Shown here: one piece after another, positions 45,447 to 56,770 of the stretch | Layout of the letters: each line of letters opens with the position of its first letter | Numbering within the stretch: the stretch's first letter is position 1 | Assembly: GCF_949987535.1 (NCBI RefSeq) | Contig: NC_080079.1 | Span: 7,134,001-7,198,000 of the forward strand | DNA: 64,000 bases | Source of the DNA: Balaenoptera acutorostrata | Taxonomy: Eukaryota; Chordata; Mammalia; Artiodactyla; Balaenopteridae | Direction: 5' to 3' | Position numbers and translations under genes: made by a program | The notes under the pieces: model-generated | What the model saw: the letters and a program-made list of their open reading frames with translations, nothing else | What the model was told of the DNA's origin: nothing | The model's database searches: none

Positions 45447-46274
45447 TGACTCTCCCTGGATCCCTTGATTGTTTGTTTTTCCTGCTTCCTGCTACATCTT
45501 AAATTTGAGCATTATTTTAAGCAAAGTTGTTGTATGTTAATTTACTTTACCAAATACACACAGAGCCGTCTTGAGAGCTGACATGATAGATGGTAACTGC
45601 GCTGGCTATTGGCCCCAAAGGCGGTAATGTGTGTTTTGAAATTCCTTAATTATATATGTACACAGTGACTCTAATAGCCCCCATAGAGGCACTGGGCCCA
45701 GCCGTAGTCCCTAAACACTGTCTCAGAAACAGGAATAAAAACTTATAAAGGAGGAGTTTTAAATCACTTATGGGAATAATTCATATAAAAAAAATCTGTA
45801 ATGTGGTATACAAAACATCCTGATCACCACATCTATAATTACAAAGAAGAGTAAATCACTAAAAAAGAAAAAATTGTGTCCTCGATACAATAAAGAAGAA
45901 GAATTACCTTTTAACTCGAAGCTGCCATCCTGATATTGGATGACTTGAGCTAGCCCTTGGGAAATGTAAGGATGACAAAGGAAATCAACTTTCAGACCTG
46001 TGAGGAGAGTGCTGGTGGCTTCCATGGGGGCTCATGTCTTATTTTTTCTTACACAGCAAGATAAATAAATGAGCCGCTAAAACGATCATGCTTGTGAGAG
46101 TGCTTCTGTGTAAATACCCAAATTTTAAAAACAAAAAGCAGTTCTGTTTTACAACATAAACTCTTGATTAATAAGTAGTATGTGTGTCTCTTCACAATGC
46201 ACATAGCGTTTTCACATAGTGCCGCTGGTGTGTGCTCCCCGAAGCCCCAGGGGCCTAGCTGGGCATACAGCACT
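45447..46274. other. AT-rich, unassigned; no gene seen
   Basis: About 830 bp without a recognised repeat. 44861-45239, left of the candidate exon, is likewise unassigned. Confidence 0.4.
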
Positions 46275-46385
46275 GCCCCATTTTACAGAAGAGGAAACCA
46301 AGACTCGGTGGATTGCTGCCTGGCAGACAGTCCCACAGTCAGGAGTGGTGGGGCCTGGAGCAGAATCCAGTCCTCTGAGCTGTTC
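46275..46385 (+). repeat. MIR SINE fragment
   Basis: 'ccattttacagaagaggaaa', 'tcccacagtcaggagtggtg' and 'ggcctggagcagaatcca' match the MIR 3' part. The following 46386-46640 is GC-rich with overlapping chance frames. Confidence 0.7.
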
Positions 46386-46644
46386 CCTGCAGTGCAAGGG
46401 CCTTCAGTGCCAAGGACAGAAAAGGAGTCGTGGGGAGGTCATCTGTGCCACACGGCCCTGGCCCAGGCCGGATGGCTGGTGGAGGAGCGGGGGTGGGGCC
46501 AGAGACCTGGAGCTCAGAAATGCTGTCCAGCCACCACTGGGATGGCCCAGTGAGGAGCATGCCCCGCTCCTGCTGCTGGTGCCAACTCTCCTCCAGGTGG
46601 CAGTGGCAGCTACCTGGGGACAGATCCCAGTCTTGCCATGTTTA

Positions 46645-46735
46645 CACAACAATGTGAATATACTTAGTACTACTGAACTGACTTTTTTAAATGGTAAATT
46701 TTAGTTATGTGTATTTTACCACAATAAAAGGACAC
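46645..46735 (+). repeat. L1M 3' end
   Basis: 'acacaacaatgtgaatatac', 'tggtaaattttagttatgtg' and 'tattttaccacaataaaagg' are the closing blocks of L1MA/MB 3' UTRs. Confidence 0.8.
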
Positions 46736-47193
46736 AAATGCTATATTTTTTAAATATCTAAAAAGATTTCTAGTTCCACAGGTAAGGAGCTTGGAAGTCC
46801 CCACTCCATCCTAACAACAAGCAAAAAGCTGAACAAACTGAATCAACAACTCTTTGATCAGTAAGTGAAGTCACAGGGCAAACGGCTGCCCCCAGAATTG
46901 AAAAGACAGACAGGCAAATACAGAGAATCACAACTTAATGGAGTAGAAACCTCCACAGGAACCAGTGCCAGCCTAGAAAAACCTGAACAAATTGCTGGAG
47001 GCTCCGTGAGGGCAAGTCCAAGAGTTTAAAATTCCAGGGAGACCCGGTCTAGGAGGGACCCCTGGTCTTTGTGAATTTTGCCCCTAAGAGCTCTAACCAG
47101 GTTCTCCCAGTAAATATCAGAAAACTCCCCTCACGCTTTCACTGTGGGGAGGGGGAAATGAACTTTTATTAAATATTCAAGAGCACTCTATCC

Positions 47194-47624
47194 GGGACTT
47201 CCCTGGTGGCACAGTGGTTAAGAATCCGCCTGCCAATGCAGAGGACACGGGTTCAAGCCCTGGTCCGGGAAGATCCCACATGCCGTGGAGCAACTAAGCC
47301 CGTGTGCCACAACTACTGAGCCTGTGCTCTAGAGCCCGTGAGCCACAACTACTGAGTCTGCACTCTAGAGCCAATGAGCCACAACTACTGAGCCTGTGTT
47401 CTAGAGCCCACGAGCCACAGCTACTGAGCCCTCGCACCACAACTACTGAAGCCCGCACACATAGAGCCCACGCTCCGCAACAAGAGAAGCCACCTCAATG
47501 AGAAGTCCGTGCACCACAATGAAGAGTAGGCCCCACTCACCGCAACTAGAGAAAAGTCTGCATGCTGCAACAAAGACCCAACGCAGCCAAAAATAAATAA
47601 ATAAATAAATTTTTTTTAAAAAAA
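47194..47624 (+). mobile_element. CHR-type SINE, enlarged by a 36-bp internal tandem repeat
   Basis: 431 bp, against about 320-335 for its relatives. Head 'gggacttccctggtggcaca' (first g shared with the flank), B box 'gggttcaagccc'. A 36-bp unit starting 'gccacaactactgag' is repeated at 47306-47341, 47342-47377, 47378-47413 and partly from 47414. Tail AAAT run, T8 (47610-47617), A run. Perfect 15-bp target duplication 'aagagcactctatcc' at 47179-47193 and 47625-47639. Confidence 0.96.
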
Positions 47625-48044
47625 AAGAGCACTCTATCCTCTTAACAAGGCCTGCCCTGGGGAGAAACTAGTTAACCAGAATCTAACCTGTTAAGGGTTT
47701 ATCAGAACCTAACTGACCTGTAGGAAGGGAAATACTCCACTCCAGTCCACTCTAGCCATTCTGTCCCACCTTAGGGGGGAGGAAAAAGCAAGCTGAGAAA
47801 CACTTGTCAAGTTCACAAACACAAGCTCACTAAAAAGCCCTCCCCCCACCTCACCACCACATTACTAAAGGCCTATTTGCAGCAATTCTTTCACCCAGTA
47901 CATCATGTCCGAATATCAACTAAAAAATTATAAGGAATACTAAAATGCAAAAAGCACAGTTTGAAGAGACAAAGCAAGCATCAAAACCAGACATGGCAGG
48001 GATGTTGGAATTATCAGACTGGGAATTTAAAACAACTATGATTA

Positions 48045-48248
48045 TAAACAACAAGGTCCTACTGTATAGCGCAGGGAACTATATTCAATATCCTGTGATA
48101 AACCATAATGGAAAAGAATGAAAAAAATGTAGATCTATTGGTGCATATAACTGAATCACTTTGCTGTACAACAGAAATTAACACAACATTGTAAATCAAA
48201 TATACTTGAATAAAATAAATTTTAAAAATTAAAAAAAAATTTTTTAAA
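48045..48248 (+). mobile_element. LINE-1 3' end (truncated, third 3' UTR type)
   Basis: About 200 bp beginning 'taaacaacaaggtcctactg' and ending 'aatatacttgaataaaataa' plus a mixed A/T tail. Perfect 17-bp target duplication 'taaaacaactatgatta' at 48028-48044 and 48249-48265. It is inserted within ORF1-region sequence of the older L1. This 3' UTR matches the common cetartiodactyl L1 end. Confidence 0.93.
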
Positions 48249-48249
48249 T

Positions 48250-49075
48250 AAAACAACTATGATTAATATACTAAGGGCTCTAATGGATAAAGTAGAGAGC
48301 ATGCAGGAACAGATGGGCAAAGTAAACAAAGAGATGGAAATCCTAAGAAAGAACCAAAATGAAATACAAGAGATCAAGAACACTAAAACACGAATGAAGA
48401 ATGCCTCAGATGGGCTCATTAATAGATTGGACACAGCTTGAGGAAGGAATCCCTGAGCTTGAGGATATGACAACAGAAACTTCCAAAACTGAAAATCAAA
48501 GAGAAAAAAAATTGAAAGAAAAAAAAAAAAAAAAAGAACAGAATATCCAAAGACTGTGGGACAACTACCAAAGATGTAACATATGAATCACAGGAACACC
48601 AAAAGGAGAAAACACAGAAAGGGACAGAGGCAATATGTGAAGCAATAATGACTGAGAATTTCACCCAAATTAATATCAGACCCCAAACGACAGATCCAGG
48701 AAGCTTGGAGAACACCAAGTAGGAAAAATACCAAAAGACACCTAGGCATATCATTTTCAAACTACAGAAAATTAAAGATAAAGAAAAAATCCTGAAAGAA
48801 ACCAAAGGAAAGAAAACTTTCCCTATAGAGAAACAAAGATAAGGATTACATCCACCTTCTCCTCAGAACCATGCAAGCAAGAAGAGAGTGGAATGAAATA
48901 TTTAAAGTGTTGAGAGAAAAAAACACACAAACTTAGAATTTTGTGCCCTGTGAGATTATCCTTCAAAAGTGAAGGAGACATAAAGCCTTTCTCAGGCAAA
49001 CAATAATTAAGGGAATCTGTTGCCAGTAGACCAGCCTTGCAAGAAATGTTAAAAGAAGATCTTTAGAGAGAAGGA
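48250..49075 (+). pseudogene. L1MA ORF1 remnant
   Basis: Frame 48259-48441 gives ALMDKVESMQEQMGKVNKEM, then EILRKNQNEIQE, the coiled-coil part of ORF1p. Later blocks ('aaccatgcaagcaagaagag', 'gaattttgtgccctgtgaga', 'ccttgcaagaaatgttaaaa') are the ORF1/inter-ORF region of this old L1 family. Multiple stops. Confidence 0.75.
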
Positions 49076-49114
49076 GAATGATACTTGGATCATTAGAAAT
49101 TTGGATCTACAGAG

Positions 49115-49640
49115 AGAAAGGGTGAAGGGGGTCAAAAGGTACAAATTTCCGGTTTTAAGATAAATAAGTCATGGGGATGTCATGTACAGCATGATGACTA
49201 TAGTTAATAATACTGTACTGCATATTTGAAAGTTGCTAGGACAGTAGATCTTAAAAGTCCTCATCACAAGAAAAAAAAACCCTTTGTAACTATCTATAGT
49301 GACAGATATTTACTCAGTTTATTGTGGTGATCATTCCACAGTAAACAGTCATCTCTCAGTGTCCACAGGGGACTGGATCCAGGACCCACCACAGATGCCA
49401 AAATCCACTTATGCTAAAGTCTTATAGTCAGCACACTGTATCCACAGGTTCTACATCTGCAGATTCAACCAACCGTGGATTGTAAACACATTTATATGAT
49501 AGTATATGTTGTGGAAAAAATACCCGTATAAGTGGACCCATGCAGTTCAAACCCATGTTGTTCAGGGGTCAACTGCATACAAATATCAAATCATTATGTT
49601 GTACCTGAAACTAATATGTCAGTTATACCTCAATTTTAAA
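49115..49640 (+). mobile_element. L1M 3' end inserted in the inter-ORF spacer
   Basis: 'tcaaaaggtacaaatttccg', 'gtcatggggatgtcatgtac', 'catgatgactatagttaata' and 'caaatcattatgttgtacct' are the L1MA-type 3' UTR. It lies out of order, between ORF1 and ORF2 of the host L1, so it is a separate insertion. Target duplication not resolved. Interrupted by a DNA element at 49344-49572. Confidence 0.75.
49344..49572. mobile_element. Non-autonomous TcMar-Tigger-like DNA transposon
   Basis: About 229 bp starting 'cagtcatctctcagtgtcca' and ending 'tgttcaggggtcaactg', ends like those of Tigger relatives (cagttgacccttgaacaac). The inner 'gactggatccaggacccacc' and 'gattcaaccaaccgtggatt' are typical of that group. 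A TA target is plausible but not clear. Confidence 0.7.
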
Positions 49641-51026
49641 AAATGATGTGGACCAGAGTATGAAACTACTGTATCCCCATCATGAGTAGAAATGATGACA
49701 GCTCTCATCGTAATTTAAATATATATTTGAATTAGAATTATTTTGTTATTATGAAGTACCTGCACTACCCATGAAGCAGTGTTACATGAAAGTAGACTGG
49801 GATTAACTGTAAATAAATGTATATTGCAAAGTGGTATAAAAATTAAAAAAAAAAAAGCTCCCCCCAAAGTGTAACTGATCTGATAAGAAAGGAGGGAAAA
49901 TGAAATCATGTAACATGCTTGACCACAAAAGGCAGAAAAAAGAGTGAGAGACAAAAATAGGAAAAAGAACAAAGGAAAAAATAGAAAAAAAGTAATGAAT
50001 ATGATAGATATTAATTCAGCTATATGAATAATCACTTTGAATGTCAATAGTCTAAATGCACCAAATAAAAGACAGAGATTATCAGAGTGAATCAATAAAC
50101 AAGACCCAACTACATTTCATCTATAAGGAACCCACTTTATAAAAACACATATAGATTGAAAGTAAGTGGATGGAGAAAGATATACCATGTTAATACCACT
50201 TAAAAGAAAACTAGAGTAGGTATAGTAATTTCAGACAGAGCAATGAAAGTTATCAGGGATAAAGAGGTCATTACATAAAGAAAAGGGATCAATTCTCCAA
50301 GAAGACATAACAGTCTTTAATGTGTATGCTCCTAACAACAGAGCATCAAAATATATGAGGCAAGAACTGACAGAACTGCAAGAAGAAACAGATGAATCCA
50401 CATTATAGCTGGAGACTTCAACAACCCTCTATCAGAAATGAACAGATCCAGCAGGCAGAAAATTAGTAAGGACATGGTTGAACACCATCAATCAACTGGA
50501 TATAACAGACATCTACTGACTTCTTCATCCACATTCTTCCCAAGTTTACATGGATCATTTATCAAGATAGACCACATTATGGACCATGAAACACTTTAAC
50601 AAATTTAAATGAATTTAAATCATATAATATCTGCTCTCAGACCACAATTGAGTTAAACTAGAAATCAATAAAAAGAAATATAACTGGAAAAATCTCAACA
50701 TATGTGGAGAGTAAACAACATGTTGGTCAAGAAAGAAATAACACATGGGTCAAAGAAATCCCAAGAGAAATTAAAAGTATTTTGGACTAGATAGAAATGA
50801 AAACACACCAGTCAAAATTTATGAGATATAGTGAAAGTAATGCATAGAGGGAAATTTATAGCATCAACTGTATATACTTAGACAAGAAGAAAGATCTGAT
50901 ATCAATTATCTAAGCTTCTACCTTGGGAAACTAGAAAAGGAAGAGCAAATTAAATCCAAAATAAGCAAAAGAAAAGAAATAATAAAAATTAGAGCAGGAG
51001 TCAATGAAATTGAAAACAAGAAATCA

Positions 51027-51739
51027 GGGACTCCACTAGTGGTGAACTGTTTAAGAATCCGCCTGCCGACAGGAATAAAGACGCAGACATGGAGGATGGA
51101 CTTGAGGACATGGGGAGGGGGAAGGGTAAGCTGGGACGAAGTGAGAGAGTGGCATGGACATATATACACTACCAAATGTAAAATAGATAGCTAGTGGGAA
51201 GCAGCCGCATAATACATGGAGATCAGCTCGGTGCTTTGTGTCCACCTAGAGGGGTGGGATAAGGAGGGTGGGAGGGAGAGCAAGAGAGAGGAGATATGGG
51301 AATATATGTATATGTATAGCCGATTCACTTTATTATTCAGCAGAAACTAACACACCATTGTAAAGCAATTATACTCCAATAAAGATGTTTAAAAAAAAAA
51401 AAAGAATCCGCCTGCCAATGCAGGGGACACGGGTTCGAGCCCTGGTCCGGGAAGATCCCACATGCCACGGAGCAACAAAGCACGTGTGCCACAACTACTG
51501 AGCCTGCGCTCTAGAGCCTGCGTGCCACAACTACTGAGCCCACGTGCTGAAACTACTGAAGCCCGTGTGCCTAGAGCCCATGCTCCACAACAAGAGAAGC
51601 CACTGCAATGAGAAGCCCACGCACTGCAACAAAGAGTAGCCCCCACTCACCGCAACTAGATAAAGCCCACACGCAGCAACGAAGACCCAACACAGCCAAT
51701 AAATAAATAAACAAATAATTTTTTTTAAATTAAAAACAA
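51027..51739 (+). mobile_element. CHR-type SINE, itself split by an L1 3' end
   Basis: SINE head 'gggactccactagtggtgaa' at 51027-51067 and the rest from 51402 ('aagaatccgcctgccaatgc', B box 'gggttcgagccc'), tail with AAAT units and T8 (51719-51726). Flanks are A-rich; a target duplication like 'aaaacaagaaatca' / 'aaaacaaaaaacag' is only partial. Confidence 0.93.
51068..51401 (+). mobile_element. LINE-1 3' end nested inside a SINE
   Basis: 334 bp of the same 3' UTR type as the L1 at 1-5750, in sense orientation, from 'gacaggaataaagacgcaga' to 'caataaagatgttt' plus A13. Perfect 15-bp target duplication 'aagaatccgcctgcc' at 51053-51067 and 51402-51416, made from SINE sequence. The L1 therefore came after the SINE. 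Confidence 0.97.
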
Positions 51740-53930
51740 AAAACAGAAAGCACCAGGCCCAGATGTGTTCACTGGTGAAATCTATCAAACATTTAAGGAA
51801 AAAAATTATACCAATTTTCTACAATCTCTTTCAGAAGATATAAGCAGAAGGAACACTTTGTAACTCATTCTATGAGGCCGGTATCACCCTCATACCAAAA
51901 GAGACAAAGACATTACATGAAAAGAAAACTACAGATCAATATCTCTCATGAATATGGATGCCAAGATCCTCAAAAAAAAAAAAATTAGTAAATTGAATCA
52001 AACAATATATGAAAAGAATTATACACCATGACCAAGTGGTATTTATCCCAGGTATGCAAGGCTGGTTCAACATCCAAAAGTCAATTAATGTAATCCATCA
52101 TATCAGTAGGCTAAAGAAGAAAAATCACACGATCATATCAACAGATGCAGAAAAAGCATTTGACAAAACCCAACACCCATTCATGATAAAAACTCAGTAA
52201 GCTAGGAATAGAAGGAAACTTCCTCAACTTGTTAAAGAATATCTACAAAAGCCCACAGCTAAGATCATACTTAATGGTGAGAAATTTGAAGATTTTCCAC
52301 TAAGATTAAGAACAAGGCAAGGATGTCCCCTCTCATCACTCCTTTTCAACATCATACTGGAAGTCCTAGCTAATGCCATAAGACAAGGAAATAAAAGGTG
52401 TACTTATTGGGGAGCAAGAAATATATGTTTGAAGATGACATGATTATCTATGTAGGAAATGCAAAAAAACTCAACAGCAACAAAAGCTTCTGGAACTAAT
52501 AAGCAATTATAGCTAGGTTGCAAATACAAGGTCAACATACAAAAGTTGATTGCTTCTTCTTTTTAATGGCAATGAACAAGTGGACTTTGAAATTAAAAAC
52601 ACAATACTATTTAACACCTAAAAAATGAAATACTTAGGTATACATCTAACGAAATATAGGAAAATTATAAAACTCCAATGAACAAAATCAAAAGAACTAA
52701 ATAAATGGAGAGATATTCCATGTTCATGGGTAGGAAGACCCAATATTGTCAAGACATCAGTTCTTCCCAATTTGATCTAGAGATTCAATGCAATGTCAAT
52801 CAAAATCCCAGCAAGTTATTTTGTGGGTATTGACAAGCTGATTCTAAAGTTTATATAAAGAAGTGTAATACCCAGAATAATGAACACGGTATTGAAGAAT
52901 AAAAACAAAGTCAGAGGACTGACACTATTGACTTCAAGACTTACTATAAAGCTACAATAATCAAGACAGTGTGGTATTGGTGAAGGAATAGGAAATAGAC
53001 CAACAAAACAGAATACAGAAAGAAATAGAACTACATAAATATAGTCAACTAAGCTTTAATGAAGAAGCAGAGGTAATACATGGAAGAAAAGATAGCCTTT
53101 TCAACAAATAGTGTTGGAACAACCGGACATCCAAAAAAAAAAAAAAAGTCTGAACACAGACCTTATGCCCTTCACAGAAAATTAACTCAAAATGGATCAC
53201 AGATCTAAATGTAAAATGCAAGACTATAAAACTCCTAGAAGATAACATAGGAGAAAATCTAGATGACCTTGGGTTTGACAATGAGTTTTTAGACATGACT
53301 CCAAAGGCACAATCTATGAAAGAAAGAATTGATAAAAGGAGTGTCATCAAAATTCAATAATTTTTCTCTGTGAAAGACACTGTCAAGAGAAAAAAAGACA
53401 AACCAAAGAACTGGGAGAAAATTTTTGCAAAAGACATATGTGATAAAGGACAGTTATCCAAAATATGCAAAGAGTTCTTAAAACTAAACAACAAGAAAAC
53501 AAACAACCCAATATAAAAATAGGCCAAAAATCTTAACAGATGCCTTACCAAAGAAGATAAACAGATGGCAAATAAGCTTGTGAAGAGATGCTCCACATCA
53601 TATGTCATCAGGGAACACAAATTAAAACAACGACGAGATACCACTACACACCTATTAGAATGGCCAAATCTGTAATCCTGACAACACCAAATGCTGATGA
53701 GGATATAGAGCAACAAGAACTCTCATTCATTGCTGGAGGGAATGCAAAATGGTACAGACGCTATGGAAGACAGTTTGCCAGTTTCTTACGAAACTAAACA
53801 TACTCTTATCATGTGATCCAGCAATCATGCTCCTTGATGTTTACCTAAAGGAGTTGAAAGTTTATGTCCACACAAAAGCCTGCACATGATGTCTATGGCA
53901 GCTTCATTCATAAAACAGGGATAACAAAGC

Positions 53931-55959
53931 ACCCACCTGAAACATCTGTTGAAGAACCCACTGGGATTGTGCCAAATTGTGCTCTGCAATTGGCAATGAC
54001 TGCTATTAACTTCACCCCACACAGGCCAGGAGGAAGCTGATGTTAACCAACCCATACAGGTCCCGTAGGGCAGGGTTACCACCTGAAGGGTCACATCCAT
54101 GTCCAAAGCCTGGGAAGGGAGGAGACCTGAACAAAGGGTCAGAAGCCCAGATGGTCAGTCCAGGGCAGGCTGAGGTCAGGAGCCAAAGAAGAGGGACCAG
54201 TGAAGAGAGCCTGAAGCAAGGTTGTGCCAGAACAGACACTGAGAGAGGCCCACCGGTCACTGAGACCCTGCCAGTGCCCAGCCTCTGAAGGCTGCCATTC
54301 AGGCCTTCATCCAGACCCCTCAGCCCTACATCTCCCCACCCAGACCGGGCACACACAGACCAAGCCCCAAGTATAGTAGAAAGAGCAGTGAACATGGCCA
54401 CTGAGGACCTGCGAGAACTCAAGGCCAAGGCCAAAGTCATACTCAAGTTGTTGCATAAACCAAGATCCACCCCAGCCTGACTCCAGAGTGGACATCTTCC
54501 CATTAATTGCACACCACGCTGTGCAAGCTCTTTGGCATGTACTAACCCGTCTAGACTGTGAGGCTGTGTGGCCAGGGCCTCTGTCCCTTCCTTTTGATTT
54601 CCTTTGCACAGTGCCTGTCACATAGAACATCTCGCCAAAGGCTTGGTAAACTGAGGCGGGGCGACTTGTGCCAGAATTTGGGGGTGGGGCAGAAAGGGAC
54701 CCAGCTCTGAGGCTCTATCAGGCCCCCACCGAGGCCTCTTCTCTCGTCCCACCAAAGCTTCTGGGGGCTTGGCTCCCATCTAACCCAAACCCTGAGCCGG
54801 CCCAGGAAGCAGAGTGTGCTGATCAAATTGCCATCACAGCTCACTTAGCCTAATTGTGAATCTTCACAGAGAAAGGGCTGAGGAGGGAGCTGACGTGAAC
54901 GGTAAATCATTTCTTAGGGAAGGGGAGAAGCTTCCCTCGGAAATCCAGGGACGGCTGTTGACAGGCCGGACCATCAGAACGCCAGCTGCCTAATGAAGCA
55001 ATAAAGGCCTTTGTTCTCCCCACTTCTCGCTGCCCTGCTCTTACATGTACAATTATTACAAAAATCAAAGAGAGGAATGTTGCCTTGAGATATGATTTCC
55101 ATATTGGTATGGATTTTATTATACAAGCAGTACAATACGCTCCATTATCATTTTGATAATATGCGCCTTTCATTTGCACTATTGGACCATTATCTGCAGT
55201 ACATTCATTACATTATAGGAAACTGGAACTCTATCCTTAAGATGAATTGTAAAAAAGGATTTCTATTTTTGCAGATTGATATTTCAGGGGAGAACATTAA
55301 ACAGCAAACATTATTTGTAAAGTTTTTTTTTTTTTAACGTAAACTCTTAAAAGAAGGAAATAACCCTGATATTTCTAACAGACAGAAAAGCCCCAGGCTA
55401 GATGCAATAAATGATTGCAATTTAGAATGCGTGTACTATTAGGGACTCCTGATTAAATTGTAAGTTCCTTGAGAGAAAGGAAGTCAAACAGATGAAGCTG
55501 GGGATTCAGCCTGCTGGTTGGGAGAGAGCAGATCTTGTACTTGGAGAACAGAAAGACGTGGCTTTAACCTTGGCCTCCAGACTGTAGATTAGATTCACAG
55601 AGAGCAAGGGAAGTTTCGGGTAGGGGGCTAGGAGGAGTGGGTGTGGGGACAGTTATCCATGAGTCTGGGTGGGATGCTTGAGGTCCCCAAGTTCTTTTCT
55701 CCCAGTTGAGACCCCAGAAGAGGGGTCATCTGGTTGTGACTCAGGAGACCCAGCTAAAGTCTCTTGGAGGGGGTCAGAGTCCCCTCTTGCCCTCTTGCCT
55801 AGGTACCTAGGGCATCGGCTAGAAAGGCAGCAGCAGGAGCACTGGGAAAGGGAAGGGAGAACTGGAGAGAAAGGAGCAGAGGGGAAGAGCCCGGTGCTTG
55901 CTCCCAAACGCAGCTGCCAGCCTCCCATCACCGGAAGTAAAGCAGAGCTCAGCTGCGGG
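53931..55959. other. Low-repeat DNA; no gene seen
   Basis: About 2 kb. 53940-54680 is GC-rich with open frames up to 166 codons (54512-54012 minus) that show no motifs. 54840-55330 is AT-rich and repeat-free with many TAAT/ATTA motifs (see findings). No confident exon. Confidence 0.45.
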
Positions 55960-56095
55960 GGGCTCCACGGGAGCTCAGACTTGGCTCTGCCAAAGTCTAG
56001 GCGCTGTGTGTCCTTGAGCAAAATCCTTTACCTCTCTGACCCTTAGTTTCCCCATTGATAAAATGCAGCTAATACCTCCTCTAACTCAGTCACAA
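55960..56095 (+). repeat. MIR SINE
   Basis: 'gagctcagacttggctctgc', 'gtgtccttgagcaaaatcct', 'ttacctctctgacccttagt' and 'ttccccattgataaaatgca' follow MIR order. The next 150 bp are unassigned. Confidence 0.8.
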
Positions 56096-56244
56096 GTTTG
56101 CCAGGGCGATCCAATAAAGCTGTGGGTGGGAAAGACCCTTGAGAAGGGTTAGAAGGGTTTATTGTATTAATAACAACAATATAATAATGTAGACACTATT
56201 ACAAATAGAATCACTCTTCCCAGCTCAGCTTGTCTAAATTGCAG

Positions 56245-56770
56245 GCATCACGCCATCATTCAGAGCCCAGCTGGAATGCCGCCTCCTCCGTGAGGCCCTC
56301 CCTGAGTCCTAGCCAGAGGGTCTGCCTTCCTCTCTACTCCGCACGTAGTGCTTTCTTCCTCTCAGATCACTTGTCACTTCTTCCCCCCACTAGATCAGCG
56401 TTTCCAAACTTCTGGTCACTGTGCTTTAGTAGTGGGTCATGAGATCCATTTCAAAGGTGGCAACTAACACATTTTCTCTTTCAGTAAAATAGGCTAGAAT
56501 AGAAAATGTTTTTACGCAAAGTAAAAATGAATATTGTTTCATTAATTTTTTTCTGGACAGTACATGAATGTGCACTGGACCACGATGTAATATATACTCT
56601 TCTGATGGGTCACAGTTGAAGAGTTTGAAAGCCACTACATCAGAGTGGAGCTCCCTGAGGGCAAAGAGTATGCCGCGTGAGCTTTATCTCCATCCCGGTG
56701 GCAGGGAGCCCAGCCCCTGACTCACAGCACGAGCCCCACGCATGTTTGTTGAATGAATCTTTGTTATTAC
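56245..56770 (+). repeat. L2 LINE 3' end split by a hAT element
   Basis: Left part 'gcccagctggaatgccgcct', 'gtgaggccctccctgagtcc' ... 'ccccccactagat'. Right part 'cagagtggagctccctgagg', 'gcatgtttgttgaatgaatc'. Together they follow the L2 3' end (ctagaatgtaagctccatgagg...ttgttgaatgaat). Confidence 0.82.
56396..56637. mobile_element. Non-autonomous hAT DNA transposon
   Basis: 242 bp with imperfect terminal inverted repeats: left 'cagcgtttccaaact', right (reverse complement) 'tagtggctttcaaact'. Flanked by 8-bp copies cactagat (56388-56395) and catcagag (56638-56645). They differ from each other, but each is close to the L2 consensus 'cactagaa', as an old hAT target duplication should be. Confidence 0.78.

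Larger units (their letters stand above)
49900..53880 (+). pseudogene. L1MA ORF2 remnant
   Basis: Sense ORF2 with many stops. The clearest piece is 52009-52200: [20 protein letters not shown], then [16 protein letters not shown], the RT core. 'gatgtcccctctcatcactc' (QGCPLSSL) at about 52320 and the C-terminal frame at 53588-53797 also fit. The segment between about 51026 and 51740 is occupied by a SINE plus L1 end, and about 0.4 kb of ORF2 is absent there. Confidence 0.85.
46750..53930 (+). mobile_element. Old LINE-1 (L1MA-like), sense, broken up by later insertions
   Basis: Sense-strand order: 5' UTR/ORF1 region (46750-49110), inter-ORF spacer (49650-49900), ORF2 (49900-53880). At least five insertions sit inside: a SINE (47194-47624), two L1 3' ends (48045-48248; 49115-49640, itself holding a DNA transposon) and a SINE (51027-51739) that contains another L1 end. 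About 0.4 kb of ORF2 is missing at the last site. Divergence is much higher than in the L1s at 1-5750 and 34739-37912, as expected for a host of younger insertions. Confidence 0.85.

Noticed and set aside
47304..47501. Apparent protein repeat (units like EPQLLSLCSRA)
   Set aside because: It is the 36-bp SINE unit read in frame.
54012..54512. 166-codon minus-strand open frame
   Set aside because: No recognisable motif, no consistent splice sites, and open frames exist on the other strand too.
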